A DNA stretch of 64,000 nucleotides from Pseudomonas nitroreducens NBRC 12694 (GTDB lineage: Bacteria > Pseudomonadota > Gammaproteobacteria > Pseudomonadales > Pseudomonadaceae). The notes beneath the pieces were generated by a model. The model made no database searches. It had not been told where the DNA came from and saw nothing but the letters and a program-made list of their open reading frames with translations. Positions 8,434-17,169 of the stretch are shown here, one piece after another (the stretch's first letter is position 1; each line of letters opens with the position of its first letter). The stretch lies in assembly GCF_002091755.1 (NCBI RefSeq), contig NZ_BDAI01000001.1:868001-932000 (forward strand). The letters are read 5' to 3'. Made by a program: the position numbers and the translations under genes.

Positions 8434-9465
8434 TCAATGGGGGCGGTTGGAGGCTTCGGCGGCCTGGAGAAAATCGGCGCCGACGTTGTCGCGGAATTTC
8501 TGCCACACCGGCTGCATCGCCTCGCGCCAATCGGCGCGCTGCTGCGCGGTAAGCGTGTGGATCTCGCTGCCGCCGCTGGCGAGGATGCGCTGGCGGGCGT
8601 CACGGTTCAGGCGCTCGGCTTCCAGGTTCACCTGCACGGTGACCTCGGCCATGATCTTCTGCAGCTGGGCGCGGATGTCCCGCGGCAGGCCATTCCAGAA
8701 GGTCGCGTTGGTGATCACCATGTAATCCACCAGCCCATGGTTGGACTCGGTGAAGTACTTCTGCACCTCGTTGACCTTCTGGCTCTCGTAGTTCGACCAG
8801 GTGTTCTCGGTGCCATTCACCACACCGGTCTGCAGGCCCTGGTAGACCTCGGCGAAGGACATCTTGCGGGAGATGGCGCGTAGCGTGCGGAACTGCTCGT
8901 TGAGCACATCCGAGGCCTGCACGCGGAACTTCAGCCCCCGCGCATCGCCCGGCTCCAGCAACAAGCGGTTGGCCGACAGCTGCTTCATCCCGTTGTGCCA
9001 GTAGGCCAGGCCAAGGATGCCCTTGCCCTGCATGCTGGTCAGCAGGCTCTGGCCCTGCGGGCTGCGCTGGAAATTGTCGACAGCCTGGATGTCGTCGAAG
9101 AGGAATGGCAGGTCGAATATCTGCACCTTCTTGGTGTACTGCTCGAACTTGGCCAGAGACGGCGCGAGCATCTGCACGTCACCCAGCAGCAGTGCTTCCA
9201 TCTCCTTGCCGTCGCCGAACAGCGAGGAGTTCGGGTAGACCTCCACGCGCACCCGGCCGGGCAGGCGCTCTTCGGCCAGGCGCTTGAACATCAGCGCACC
9301 CTGCCCCTTGGGCGTGTTCTCCGCGACCACGTGGGCGAACTTGATCACTATGGGTTCATGGATAGTCGGATCATTGGCAGTTTGCGGTTCATCGGCAGCC
9401 TGCGTGGCAGTAGCGCAGGCCAACGCCAGGACGGCGAGCATCGCCCGCCCCATGGTTCCAAACAT
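8434..9465 (-). CDS. dctP: TRAP transporter substrate-binding protein (DctP type)
   Basis: A 343-residue periplasmic protein with a signal peptide (MFGTMGRAMLAVLALACATATQA). Landmarks of the DctP family are IVIKFAHVVAENTPKGQGA after the leader, the loop GLKFRVQASDV and the segment MSFAEVYQGLQTGVVNGTEN, which holds the ligand-orienting region. The ATG at 9465 follows a GAGGGTG ribosome binding site. It is first in the dctPQM operon, 45 bases before dctQ. No terminator is visible after it, consistent with co-transcription. Confidence 0.92.
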   Translation of the reverse strand: MFGTMGRAMLAVLALACATATQAADEPQTANDPTIHEPIVIKFAHVVAENTPKGQGALMFKRLAEERLPGRVRVEVYPNSSLFGDGKEMEALLLGDVQMLAPSLAKFEQYTKKVQIFDLPFLFDDIQAVDNFQRSPQGQSLLTSMQGKGILGLAYWHNGMKQLSANRLLLEPGDARGLKFRVQASDVLNEQFRTLRAISRKMSFAEVYQGLQTGVVNGTENTWSNYESQKVNEVQKYFTESNHGLVDYMVITNATFWNGLPRDIRAQLQKIMAEVTVQVNLEAERLNRDARQRILASGGSEIHTLTAQQRADWREAMQPVWQKFRDNVGADFLQAAEASNRPH

Positions 9466-9599
9466 CGCGTCACCCTCAATTTGTTCTTGTGCTTGCGAGG
9501 TGAGCCTGGCGGCAGGCTCGCAGGGAGACTGACGTAAATGTTGGCGTTCGGAGAATTCATCTTTTCCCAAAGCAGCGTTCGCCAGAGCGGAACGCAAAA

Positions 9600-9632
9600 A
9601 GCAAAAAGAGGCGCCCGGCAGATGCCGGGCGC
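9600..9632 (-). terminator. Terminator of the LysR-type regulator gene
   Basis: On the minus strand GCGCCCGGCATCTGCCGGGCGC (the two arms are GCGCCCGGC and GCCGGGCGC) is followed by CTCTTTTTGCTTTTT. It lies 38 bases after the regulator stop codon. Confidence 0.85.
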
Positions 9633-9669
9633 GAAAAGATTCAGAAGCTCAAGTCTGCGAGATGACGCG

Positions 9670-10620
9670 TCAGCCGGTTACCCGCGTCCGGTGGTCGAGC
9701 ATCATCCGCTCGTGCTCTTCGAGCATGCCCGGCACGCAGTCACGGAGGAACTCCACCCAGGTACGGATTTTCGCATCGAGGTACTGACGCGACGGATACA
9801 GCGCGTAGACGTTGAGGTGGAACAGGCTGTAGTCCGGCAGCACGCGCACCAGGCTGCCGTCCTTCAGGCCCTGCACGGCGGAGTACACCGGCAGCGCACC
9901 GATGCCCATGCCGGCGCGTACCGCTTCGGTCATCGCGTCAGCGGTGTTGACCTGGAAGTGGCTATGGTTGATGCCGACCATTTCCTGGCCGTCGGGACCA
10001 TCGAACAGCCACTTGTCCAGCGACATCACCGAATTCACCAGGCGCAGGCAGCGGTGATCGGTGAGTTCTGCGAGCTTCTTGGGCATGCCGTGCCGCGCCA
10101 CGTACTCGGGGGATGCGCAGAGCACGCTGTAGGTCTTGCCGATGCGCTTGGAAACGAAGCCCGAATCCGGCAGCTCCTGGGCGATGACCACGGAGATGTC
10201 GTAGCCCTCGTCGAGGATGTCGGTGATACGGTTGGCCAGCGTCAGGTCGAAGGTGACCTCCGGATAGATCTCGCAGTATTGCGAGATTGCGCGGATCAGG
10301 TAGTGCTGGCCGATACCGGTCATGGCATGCACCTTCACCTTGCCGTGGGGCCGGGCGTGGGCGTCGCCCGCCTCGGCCTCGGCCTCCTCGATGTAGCCGA
10401 GGATCTGCTGGCAGCGCTGCAGGTAGCGCTGGCCGGCTTCGGTGAGCGCGATGCGGCGGGTGGTGCGGTGCAACAGTCGGGTGCGCAGGTGCGCTTCGAG
10501 TTTGGCCACCGTCCGCGAAACGTAGGCGGTGGTGAGGTCCATGCGCTGGGCGGCGGCAGTGAAGCTGCCGGTCTCGGCGACACAGACGAAAGCACGCATG
10601 TTGTGCAGCAGGTCCATCAT
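9670..10620 (-). CDS. LysR-family transcriptional regulator
   Basis: A 316-residue LysR regulator. The N-terminal winged helix-turn-helix covers about residues 1-65 (MDLLHNMRAFVCVAETGSFT, then TTAYVSRTVAKLEAHL). The substrate-binding domain follows from about 90 to 300. The helix-turn-helix and effector domain look intact. It diverges from the FUSC efflux gene across 346 bases, which suggests it controls that gene, as AaeR does for aaeXAB in E. coli. The inducing ligand is not known; aromatic carboxylic acids are a guess from that parallel. Confidence 0.9.
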   Translation of the reverse strand: MMDLLHNMRAFVCVAETGSFTAAAQRMDLTTAYVSRTVAKLEAHLRTRLLHRTTRRIALTEAGQRYLQRCQQILGYIEEAEAEAGDAHARPHGKVKVHAMTGIGQHYLIRAISQYCEIYPEVTFDLTLANRITDILDEGYDISVVIAQELPDSGFVSKRIGKTYSVLCASPEYVARHGMPKKLAELTDHRCLRLVNSVMSLDKWLFDGPDGQEMVGINHSHFQVNTADAMTEAVRAGMGIGALPVYSAVQGLKDGSLVRVLPDYSLFHLNVYALYPSRQYLDAKIRTWVEFLRDCVPGMLEEHERMMLDHRTRVTG

Positions 10621-10966
10621 TTCTCCTGAAGAGCCTGTCCCGGCGCCACGGCGGGCGGCCTCTGCAACGGCGCTCGACCGAGCAACGCCTTGTTACAGAT
10701 TCATGACAGGCGGCGAATTGTCGCACAGGTGCGGCGCAGGGATTATTGTACTTTCAGGTAACAATAATTCGCCCATCCGTCAGCTTATCCTGCCCCCGGC
10801 GCACTTCTAGAATCGCCCTCCCCAACGCGGCCTGCCGCGACACCCCAGGATTCGCACCCGTGCTCCGCCTTTCGTGCAACGTGCTTCCAGCCCTTCGCTC
10901 CGCCTTCGAACTACAGGGTTCTGAAAACCCGGCCCAGCCCGACCACCGCCTGCCGAGATAAGCCTG
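10621..10966. promoter_or_regulatory. Divergent regulator/efflux control region with an AT-rich dyad
   Basis: In this 346-base GC-rich gap there is one strikingly AT-rich dyad, ATTATTGT-N11-ACAATAAT (10742-10749 and 10761-10768). An N11 spacer and ATTATTG arms fit a LysR-type operator (T-N11-A rule). It lies about 120 bases from the regulator start and 200 from the efflux start. Nothing else gene-like is seen. Confidence 0.5.
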
Positions 10967-13114
10967 ATGAGCAGTCTGTCCGTGCGCCTGCCCAAGGCCG
11001 CCGCGGTGCGCTTCGCCCTGTCCGACTGGGCGCACACCGACGGCGTCACCTGGATGTTCATCCTCAAGACGCTGATCACCGCCTTCACGGCCTTGTGGCT
11101 GGCCTATCGCCTGGAACTGCCGCAGCCCAACACCGTGCTGGTGAGCGCCTTCATCGTGCTGCAGCCGCAGAGCGGCCAGGTACTGGCGAAGAGTTTCTAC
11201 CGCATCCTCGGCACCCTGGCCGGGCTCACGGTGATGGTCACCTTCATCGCCCTGTTCGCCCAGGAGCGCGTGCTGTTCCTGCTCTGCGTGGCGATCTGGG
11301 TCGGCCTGTGCACCGCGGGCGCCGCGCGTTATCGGGATTTTCGCGCCTACGCCTGTCTGCTGGCCGGCTATACGGCGGTGATGATCGGCATCCCCGCAAC
11401 GCTGCATCCCGAAGGCGCCTTCATGCAGGCGCTGTGGCGGGTGATCGAGATCACTCTGGGGATTCTCTGCACCGGCGTGGTCAGCGCCATCGTCCTGCCG
11501 CAGACCAGTACCGCCGCCCTGCGCAATGCGCTGAACACCCGCTTCGGTGACTTCGCCGGTCTTGCCAGCGCCGGCCTCAATGGAACGCTGGAGCGCGAGC
11601 GTTTCGAGCAGGCCAGTGCGCGCATTGCCGCCGAAGTGGTGGGCCTGGAAAGCCTGCGCAACGTCACTGCCTTCGAAGACCCGCACATGCGTCTGCGCAG
11701 TGGCCGCCTGGCGCGGCTGAACAGCGAGTTCATGCAGCTGACGACACGCTTCCACGCCTTGCAGCGCCTGCTCGACCGCCTGCGCGAGCGGCAGGCCAGC
11801 AATGTACTGGAAGTGCTGATGCCCTGCCTGATCGATGTCAGCGAACTGCTCGCCAGCTGGCACGGCCGGCCACTCGCCGAAGCGGATGCCGAGCGCCTGA
11901 GCGTGCAGCTCGAACTGTGCAAGCATCACCTCATGCCGCGCATCCGCGAAGCACGCGCCAGCCTCGGCCACACCTGCCCGCGGGAGGCCGACCAGTTGGA
12001 TTTCGAGACCGCCGCCGAGCTGCTCTTCCGCTTCGTCGACGACATGCACAACTATGCGCAGACCCACGCCTCGCTCGCCGCGCACAAGCACGAGCGCGAG
12101 CAGTGGAAGGAGCGCTTCACGCCCAAGGCGAATGCGCTTGCCGCCGCCGTCGCGGGCTTCCGTTGCGCGCTGCTGGTGATAGTCGGCGGTGTGTTCTGGA
12201 TCGAAACATCCTGGCTCAGCGGCGCCACCTTCGCGCTGACCTCGGTACTGATCGCAGCGCTCTCCTCCGCCTCACCCAATCCCAAGCGCCTGTCGCTGCA
12301 ACTGACCCTCGGCACGCTGCTGGGCGCCACGCTGGGCTTCATCCTGACCTTCCGCGTGCTGCCGCATATCGACGGCTTTCCGCTGCTGTGCTTCGTGCTC
12401 GCCCCGGTGTTCGCCCTCGGCGCCTTCCTGATCACCCGGCCGAAGTGGAGCGGCTACGGCGTCGGCCTGCTGGTGTGGTTCTGCATCGCCTCGCTGCCGG
12501 CGAACCTGGCGCACTACGACGCTTACACCTTCATCAACGAATACCTGGCGATGCTGCTGTCCATGGGCATGGCGGTGGTCGCGGCGATCGTCATCCTGCC
12601 ACCCAACCGGCCATGGTTGTGGGAGCGCCTGGAAGCCGAGCTGCGCCTGCGCGTGGTACGGGTGATCAGCGATCCGCTGAAGGGCCTGTCGTCCAGCTTC
12701 GAGAGCGGCACCCGCGACCTGTTGAACCAGGCGTATGGGTTATCCACAGGCCGCCCGGACGTACAGCGCCGGCTACTGCGCTGGACCTTCCAGGTGCAGG
12801 AGATCGGCCTGTCGATCATCGAGTTGCGCCGCGAGCAGGAGGCCCTGCCGAAAGAGCCCTGGTACGCCGAGCGCATGCCCTGGCGCCGGGCCATCCGCGC
12901 CCTGGGCCGCGCGCTGATCCGGCTGTTCATCCAGCCCAGCGAGAGCAACCGCCAACGCGCGCTGGCCGCGGTGGAACACGCGATCCACGCGACCCGCAAC
13001 ACCGATGACCGCCGCCCGCCGCACTTCGACTCCTCACCCTTGCGCCGCGTGTGCAGCTACCTGCACTTCATCCGCACGTCACTGCTCGATCCGCAGTCGC
13101 CGCTGCGCGATTGA
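10967..13114 (+). CDS. FUSC-family efflux transporter (AaeB-like)
   Basis: A 715-residue inner-membrane protein of the FUSC / aromatic acid exporter family. It has an N-terminal block of about six hydrophobic segments (about 30-170; PQPNTVLVSAFIVLQPQSGQ is typical), a central soluble helical domain (about 180-380) and a second membrane block (about 395-545), followed by a cytoplasmic tail. E. coli AaeB is 655 residues. AaeB needs a membrane-fusion partner (AaeA) and a small protein AaeX; neither lies beside this gene, so it may use a partner elsewhere. It diverges from the LysR gene, its likely regulator. Substrate unknown. Confidence 0.88.
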   Translation: MSSLSVRLPKAAAVRFALSDWAHTDGVTWMFILKTLITAFTALWLAYRLELPQPNTVLVSAFIVLQPQSGQVLAKSFYRILGTLAGLTVMVTFIALFAQERVLFLLCVAIWVGLCTAGAARYRDFRAYACLLAGYTAVMIGIPATLHPEGAFMQALWRVIEITLGILCTGVVSAIVLPQTSTAALRNALNTRFGDFAGLASAGLNGTLERERFEQASARIAAEVVGLESLRNVTAFEDPHMRLRSGRLARLNSEFMQLTTRFHALQRLLDRLRERQASNVLEVLMPCLIDVSELLASWHGRPLAEADAERLSVQLELCKHHLMPRIREARASLGHTCPREADQLDFETAAELLFRFVDDMHNYAQTHASLAAHKHEREQWKERFTPKANALAAAVAGFRCALLVIVGGVFWIETSWLSGATFALTSVLIAALSSASPNPKRLSLQLTLGTLLGATLGFILTFRVLPHIDGFPLLCFVLAPVFALGAFLITRPKWSGYGVGLLVWFCIASLPANLAHYDAYTFINEYLAMLLSMGMAVVAAIVILPPNRPWLWERLEAELRLRVVRVISDPLKGLSSSFESGTRDLLNQAYGLSTGRPDVQRRLLRWTFQVQEIGLSIIELRREQEALPKEPWYAERMPWRRAIRALGRALIRLFIQPSESNRQRALAAVEHAIHATRNTDDRRPPHFDSSPLRRVCSYLHFIRTSLLDPQSPLRD

Positions 13115-13606
13115 GTCGTCGCCATCGCACCGAAGCCCACCCTAACAAGATCAAGAGCCCCTCACCCTAACCCTCTCCCGCAAGCGGGAGAGGGGACCAT
13201 TCGTGCAGGATGAAACCCTGGTGTCCGCCGGCACGTACGGCTCCCTCTCCCTGGGGAGAGGGCTGGGGTGAGGGGAATGCGCAGGCACCGGACTCACCTG
13301 GCTAAGACAGTTGCTCCTACCCGCCCTGCAACCACGTCCCAAACTTGACCGAAACTGCGACGACCCGCCGCAAGAACACCCCTGCAACCCGCGTCAATCC
13401 TGGATTGTTGCCTCTGAGTACGAAGTCTTGTTGGCGCCTGGATATATGACTCAGGTCAGGCAAATCCTATTATTTCCGTGCTGTTACAGCGCGCGCCGCA
13501 ACACCACCCAAGACCCGTAATCAACCCCAACGATTCCCGACGCAGCCATCCGCTGAACGTCACGGACCCGTCACGTCCGGACACCGGGAACAAGGCAGGT
13601 AAATTC
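13115..13606. other. Intergenic region with repeat element
   Basis: A 492-base gap after the efflux gene. It contains an inverted-repeat element (13158-13275). The remainder (13276-13606), which must hold the promoter of the DUF2790 gene, is less GC-rich. I see no coding sequence with family support in it. Confidence 0.6.
13158..13275. repeat. Inverted CCCTCTCCC repeat element
   Basis: The left arm CCCCTCACCCTAACCCTCTC (13158 on) and the right arm ending GGCTGGGGTGAGGGG (13275) are inverted copies about 22 bases long with about 74 bases between. Each arm is also half of its own small hairpin (CCCTCTCCCG-CAAG-CGGGAGAGGG and CCCTCTCCC-TG-GGGAGAGGG). This is a REP/BIME-like palindrome family distinct from the GTAGGAGCGAGC type. 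Confidence 0.7.
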
Positions 13607-13870
13607 ATGAAAGCTGTAGTCATCCTGGCCATGCTGGGCTTCTCTTCGCTCGCCCTCGCCGAGCAGGTGAACGCCGCCGACCAGGCGCCAAGCGCGGCCG
13701 TGGAGCAGTACACCTACGACATGAAACTGGACGTCGCCCACGTGATCTCGACCACCGACGTGTCCAACGAGTGCGGCATCGTGCCGGCGCGCATGACCTA
13801 CGAAGATACCCAGGGTCAGCGCCACACCGTCGAATACCAGGTGTGGGGCAACGGCTGCTCCGGCGGCTAA
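13607..13870 (+). CDS. DUF2790 small exported protein, copy 1
   Basis: An 87-residue protein with a signal peptide (MKAVVILAMLGFSSLALA) and a single DUF2790 domain: YTYDMKLDVAHVIS, CGIVPARMTYEDTQG and EYQVWGNGC. The function of this Pseudomonas family is unknown; it is probably periplasmic. Two cysteines, in NECGIV and GNGC, could form a disulfide. I chose the ATG at 13607 because it starts the signal peptide; the same frame extends upstream without support. A second copy lies at 44689-44955. It stands alone with a strong terminator. Confidence 0.85.
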   Translation: MKAVVILAMLGFSSLALAEQVNAADQAPSAAVEQYTYDMKLDVAHVISTTDVSNECGIVPARMTYEDTQGQRHTVEYQVWGNGCSGG

Positions 13871-13880
13871 GCGACTTGTG

Positions 13881-13928
13881 CCGTTGCGCCGGGGCCCACG
13901 CAGCCCCGGCGCAACGGCCAGCCCTCTT
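13881..13928 (+). terminator. Terminator after DUF2790 copy 1
   Basis: A perfect 14-base stem, CCGTTGCGCCGGGG (13881-13894) with CCCCGGCGCAACGG (13904-13917), loop of nine, then CCAGCCCTCTTTT. Confidence 0.8.
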
Positions 13929-15224
13929 TTACGGCTGCAGGGCCGCCTTCGCGATATTGCGACTGTGCGCACCGAAGTGCCGGATCAATTGCAGAATCTG
14001 CTCATCCAACGCCTCATCGTGCCGGAACGGCTCCGGTGAGTTCCCCGTACTGAAATCCCCCGCCGGCGCCTTCTCGTTTTCCAGCCAATGGCCGATCGCT
14101 GCATCGAACGCCGCCGCATGGGCATGGGATTCGCTCGCTACCACCTCACGCAGGTACTCCGTCGAGTACGGTGGATAGGTGCCGTCGGTACTGATATCCG
14201 CATAGGCCGTCAGCAACGGCGACTGCCCGCCCAGGCGCAGCGTCTCGCGCAGCCAGTCCACCTGATAACGCTCCACGCCCGTATGCCGGTCCGCCACGCG
14301 CTGGATCGCCGCCTGCTTGTCGGCATCAAAGCCCGCCATGGACTTGCCCGCCGTCCACAGCATGCTGGCGGTGGTCTCGCCCGGCAGCGGCGTCGAGTGA
14401 TAGGGCTGCGTCATGTCCTGGATGTAATGCATCGCCCAGCCAAGGAAGCGGTAGCCCCAGTACGGGTGCCCCTTGTCGAAGGCAAAACGGGCCAGGCCGA
14501 AGAACTGGTACGCGCGCCACTCCGGCCAGTTGCGCTCCAGGTACGGTGCGCCGGTGAAGATGATCGCGTCCTCGTGGTAGAAGCCCATGTGGAACGGCGC
14601 CTGGGAGCTGAACTCGTAGCGCGGGTCGCCGAACGGCTGGGTGCCGAAGCCGTAGCGCTGGCCGGCTTCGCCAGGGTTGTCGCTGAACAGGTTGATGTCG
14701 TGACCGAAGTCCGGCTCGTCGGCGGCGCTGGCCAGCACGTCGATGGCCGGAATCTTTTCGCCAGCCTGCAACTGCACGAAGCGCCACTGGTTCCAGCCGG
14801 ACAGGTTGCGGAACACCAGCACCTCGGCCGGCTGCAACGCCACATGATTCGGCAACTCACCACCAGGCGGAGGCTGCACGGCGGTGGCCAGTTTGATCTC
14901 CGGATTCAGGCGCAGCGCCATGAGGAAGGCCTGGCGCAGATCGTCGCGGCCATCCTCGGTGAAGCGCAGGTCATCCGGACGCGGCGGATACTCGCGGAAA
15001 TGTTCGCGCGCATAGGCTTCCTGCTCGTCCAGCAGCTTCACCAGGCCGGCACGCTGCTGGCTGATGAAGCTCTCCAACGGCTCGACCTCGACGTCCGGCG
15101 CCTGGACGACGGCTGGCAACTGCTGCAGGGCGATGTAGCTGCCCAGGGTGTGATTGGACCAGGCCCAGAGACTTTGCGGCAGGACCAGCAGGCCAGCCAG
15201 CAGGCAGGTGGAAAGACGCTTCAT
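13929..15224 (-). CDS. Exported zinc phospholipase C / S1-P1 nuclease-like protein
   Basis: A 431-residue secreted protein. The signal peptide MKRLSTCLLAGLLVLPQSLWA would be cut to leave Trp as the mature N-terminus (WSNHTLGSY). In zinc phospholipase C and S1/P1 nucleases the N-terminal Trp is a zinc ligand. The motif HYIQDMTQPYH (about residue 290) has the H-x3-D-x5-H spacing of the same zinc site, and an H-x2-G-x-Y like segment follows. It therefore probably hydrolyses a phospholipid or nucleic acid phosphodiester outside the inner membrane. The ATG at 15224 starts the signal peptide. It is convergent with the DUF2790 gene and has no operon partner. Confidence 0.7.
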   Translation of the reverse strand: MKRLSTCLLAGLLVLPQSLWAWSNHTLGSYIALQQLPAVVQAPDVEVEPLESFISQQRAGLVKLLDEQEAYAREHFREYPPRPDDLRFTEDGRDDLRQAFLMALRLNPEIKLATAVQPPPGGELPNHVALQPAEVLVFRNLSGWNQWRFVQLQAGEKIPAIDVLASAADEPDFGHDINLFSDNPGEAGQRYGFGTQPFGDPRYEFSSQAPFHMGFYHEDAIIFTGAPYLERNWPEWRAYQFFGLARFAFDKGHPYWGYRFLGWAMHYIQDMTQPYHSTPLPGETTASMLWTAGKSMAGFDADKQAAIQRVADRHTGVERYQVDWLRETLRLGGQSPLLTAYADISTDGTYPPYSTEYLREVVASESHAHAAAFDAAIGHWLENEKAPAGDFSTGNSPEPFRHDEALDEQILQLIRHFGAHSRNIAKAALQP

Positions 15225-15445
15225 CGGCTTTTCGCTCTTATTTGGCAATGCAATGCGGAAAATTCCGACGCAGACTAACAACACAAAGCCCTGCCGGCAC
15301 TGTCGAAGCTTGCCAGCACAAGTCACCGATAACGCCACGCCTGACCATCATCAATGGCGCATACGGCCCCAGCCACTACACTTGCCCGGCATGGACAGGC
15401 ACCGGTTCCACACGCGTGCCGACCACTTGAAATAAGGGCGTCCCC

Positions 15446-17110
15446 ATGCTGCAGTCCGTTTCACCCAAGCACGACCTCCCCCTCAAGCCCGATCCAGCCG
15501 AACCTCGCAGTGGCGTACTCGCCCCCTTCAGCATCGCCGCGTTCCGCATCATCTGGATCTGCAACCTGTTCGCCAACCTGGGCACCTGGGCGCAGTCGGT
15601 CGCCGCTGCCTGGGTGGTCACCGAGGCCCACGCCAGCCCACTGATGGTTGCGATGATCCAGGTCGCCTCGGCATTGCCGCTGGTGCTGCTGTCGATCATG
15701 TCCGGCGTGCTGGCCGACAACCACGACCGCCGCAAGATCATGCTGGTGGGTTTGAGCGTCGAACTTTCCGGTGCCGCACTGGTGACGGTGCTGGCCTTCA
15801 TGGGCTATCTCGACCCGCTGATGCTGATCGTGTCGATCCTCTGGCTGTCCCTGGGCAGTTCGATCACCATTCCCGCCTGGCAGGCGGCGGTCAACGAGCA
15901 GGTACCACCGCGCATGCTCGGCGATGCAGTGCTGCTCAACAGCGTCAACTACAACGTCGCCCGCGCCGTCGGGCCGGCCATTGGTGGTCTGCTGCTGTCG
16001 GCCACCGGCGCTTCCTGGGTATTCCTGTTCAACTGCATCTGCTACGCCTCGCTGATCTGGGCGATCTGGCAATGGCGCCGCGACGTACCCAAACGCACCT
16101 TGCCGCCAGAACACATCTTCGAAGGCGTGATCGCCGCGCTGCGTTTCACCCAATACTCCAGTGTCACCCGGCTGGTGATGCTGCGCTCGGCGGTGTTCGG
16201 CCTATCGGCCAGCGCCATCTGGGCCCTGCTGCCGCTGCTGGCGCACCGCAACCCGGACGGTAGCGCCTCGGTCTACGGCTACATGCTGGGGGCACTCGGG
16301 CTAGGCGCCATCGTCGCCAGCACCGTGGTGAGCAAGGCTCGCCAGTGGCTCGGCAGCAGTCGGTTGATCAGCTTCGCCGCCGCCACCCTGGCGCTGGTCA
16401 TGCTGACCCTGGGCTGGGTCGACAACCTCTGGGTGATCTTCCCCGCGCTGGTGCTGGGCGGCGCCTGCTGGATCGCCGCGGTGGCCACCTACAACTCGGC
16501 CGTGCAGATCCTTGTGCCCGACTGGGTCAAGGCGCGGGCCCTGGCGCTCTACCAGACCGCGATCTATGGCGGGCTGGCGGCGGGCTCCTTCCTCTGGGGC
16601 CACTTTGCCGAAACCATGGGCGTACAAGGCGCATTGATCGCCGCCGGCTGCCTGCTGCTGATCTCCGTGGCACTGCTCTACAACTCGCGCCTGCCGGAGC
16701 TGAACTCCGCCAGCATCGCCCGTGCACCGGGCGGCGTGCCGGGCCAGCCGACCTTCGTGTTCAACCCCGAGCGCGGCTCGGTCCTGGTGTCCATCGAGTA
16801 CCGGATTCCCGCCGAGCGCACCCGCGACTTCGTCCGCGCCGCCAAGCCGTTGCGCCGCCTGCGGTTGCGCAACGGCGCGGAACGCTGGGCACTGTATCGC
16901 GACGTGAGCAACCCGGAAATCTGGCAGGAATTGTTCCTGGTGGACAACTGGATCGGCCACCTGCGCATGCTCGACCGCCTCACCCTCGAGGACAAGACCA
17001 TCATCGACAACGTCACTAGCCTGCACGCCGGCGATACGCCACCGGTGATTCGCCACGGGGTGAGCTACGAATCCGGCAGCTACGAGGCGCCGCCGGAAAC
17101 GCTGGGCTAG
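15446..17110 (+). CDS. MFS transporter, EntS-like (transmembrane secretion effector family)
   Basis: A 554-residue major facilitator protein of the MFS_3 type. About the first 415 residues carry 10-12 hydrophobic segments, with the loop ADNHDRRKIM near residue 90 as the signature between helices 2 and 3. The remaining 130 residues form a soluble domain (ERGSVLVSIEYRIPAERTRDF to about 530) that resembles a ferredoxin-like monooxygenase fold and is usual in this subfamily. The likely role is export of a small molecule. It stands alone, divergent from the phospholipase-like gene by 221 bases. Confidence 0.85.
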   Translation: MLQSVSPKHDLPLKPDPAEPRSGVLAPFSIAAFRIIWICNLFANLGTWAQSVAAAWVVTEAHASPLMVAMIQVASALPLVLLSIMSGVLADNHDRRKIMLVGLSVELSGAALVTVLAFMGYLDPLMLIVSILWLSLGSSITIPAWQAAVNEQVPPRMLGDAVLLNSVNYNVARAVGPAIGGLLLSATGASWVFLFNCICYASLIWAIWQWRRDVPKRTLPPEHIFEGVIAALRFTQYSSVTRLVMLRSAVFGLSASAIWALLPLLAHRNPDGSASVYGYMLGALGLGAIVASTVVSKARQWLGSSRLISFAAATLALVMLTLGWVDNLWVIFPALVLGGACWIAAVATYNSAVQILVPDWVKARALALYQTAIYGGLAAGSFLWGHFAETMGVQGALIAAGCLLLISVALLYNSRLPELNSASIARAPGGVPGQPTFVFNPERGSVLVSIEYRIPAERTRDFVRAAKPLRRLRLRNGAERWALYRDVSNPEIWQELFLVDNWIGHLRMLDRLTLEDKTIIDNVTSLHAGDTPPVIRHGVSYESGSYEAPPETLG

Positions 17111-17125
17111 CGGCGCACGAACAAA

Positions 17126-17152
17126 AACGCCTCTCGGTCAGGAGAGGCGTTT
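17126..17152. terminator. Bidirectional terminator between MFS and helicase genes
   Basis: ACGCCTCTC / GAGAGGCGT stem with A run before and T run after, serving the two convergent genes. Confidence 0.8.
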
Positions 17153-17169
17153 CCAGTGACGCGGAAGGC

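Noticed and set aside
10754..12091. Minus-strand frame of 445 codons over the FUSC gene
   Set aside because: Antisense to conserved membrane-protein codons; the product is rich in Gln, His and Gly as typical of shadows.
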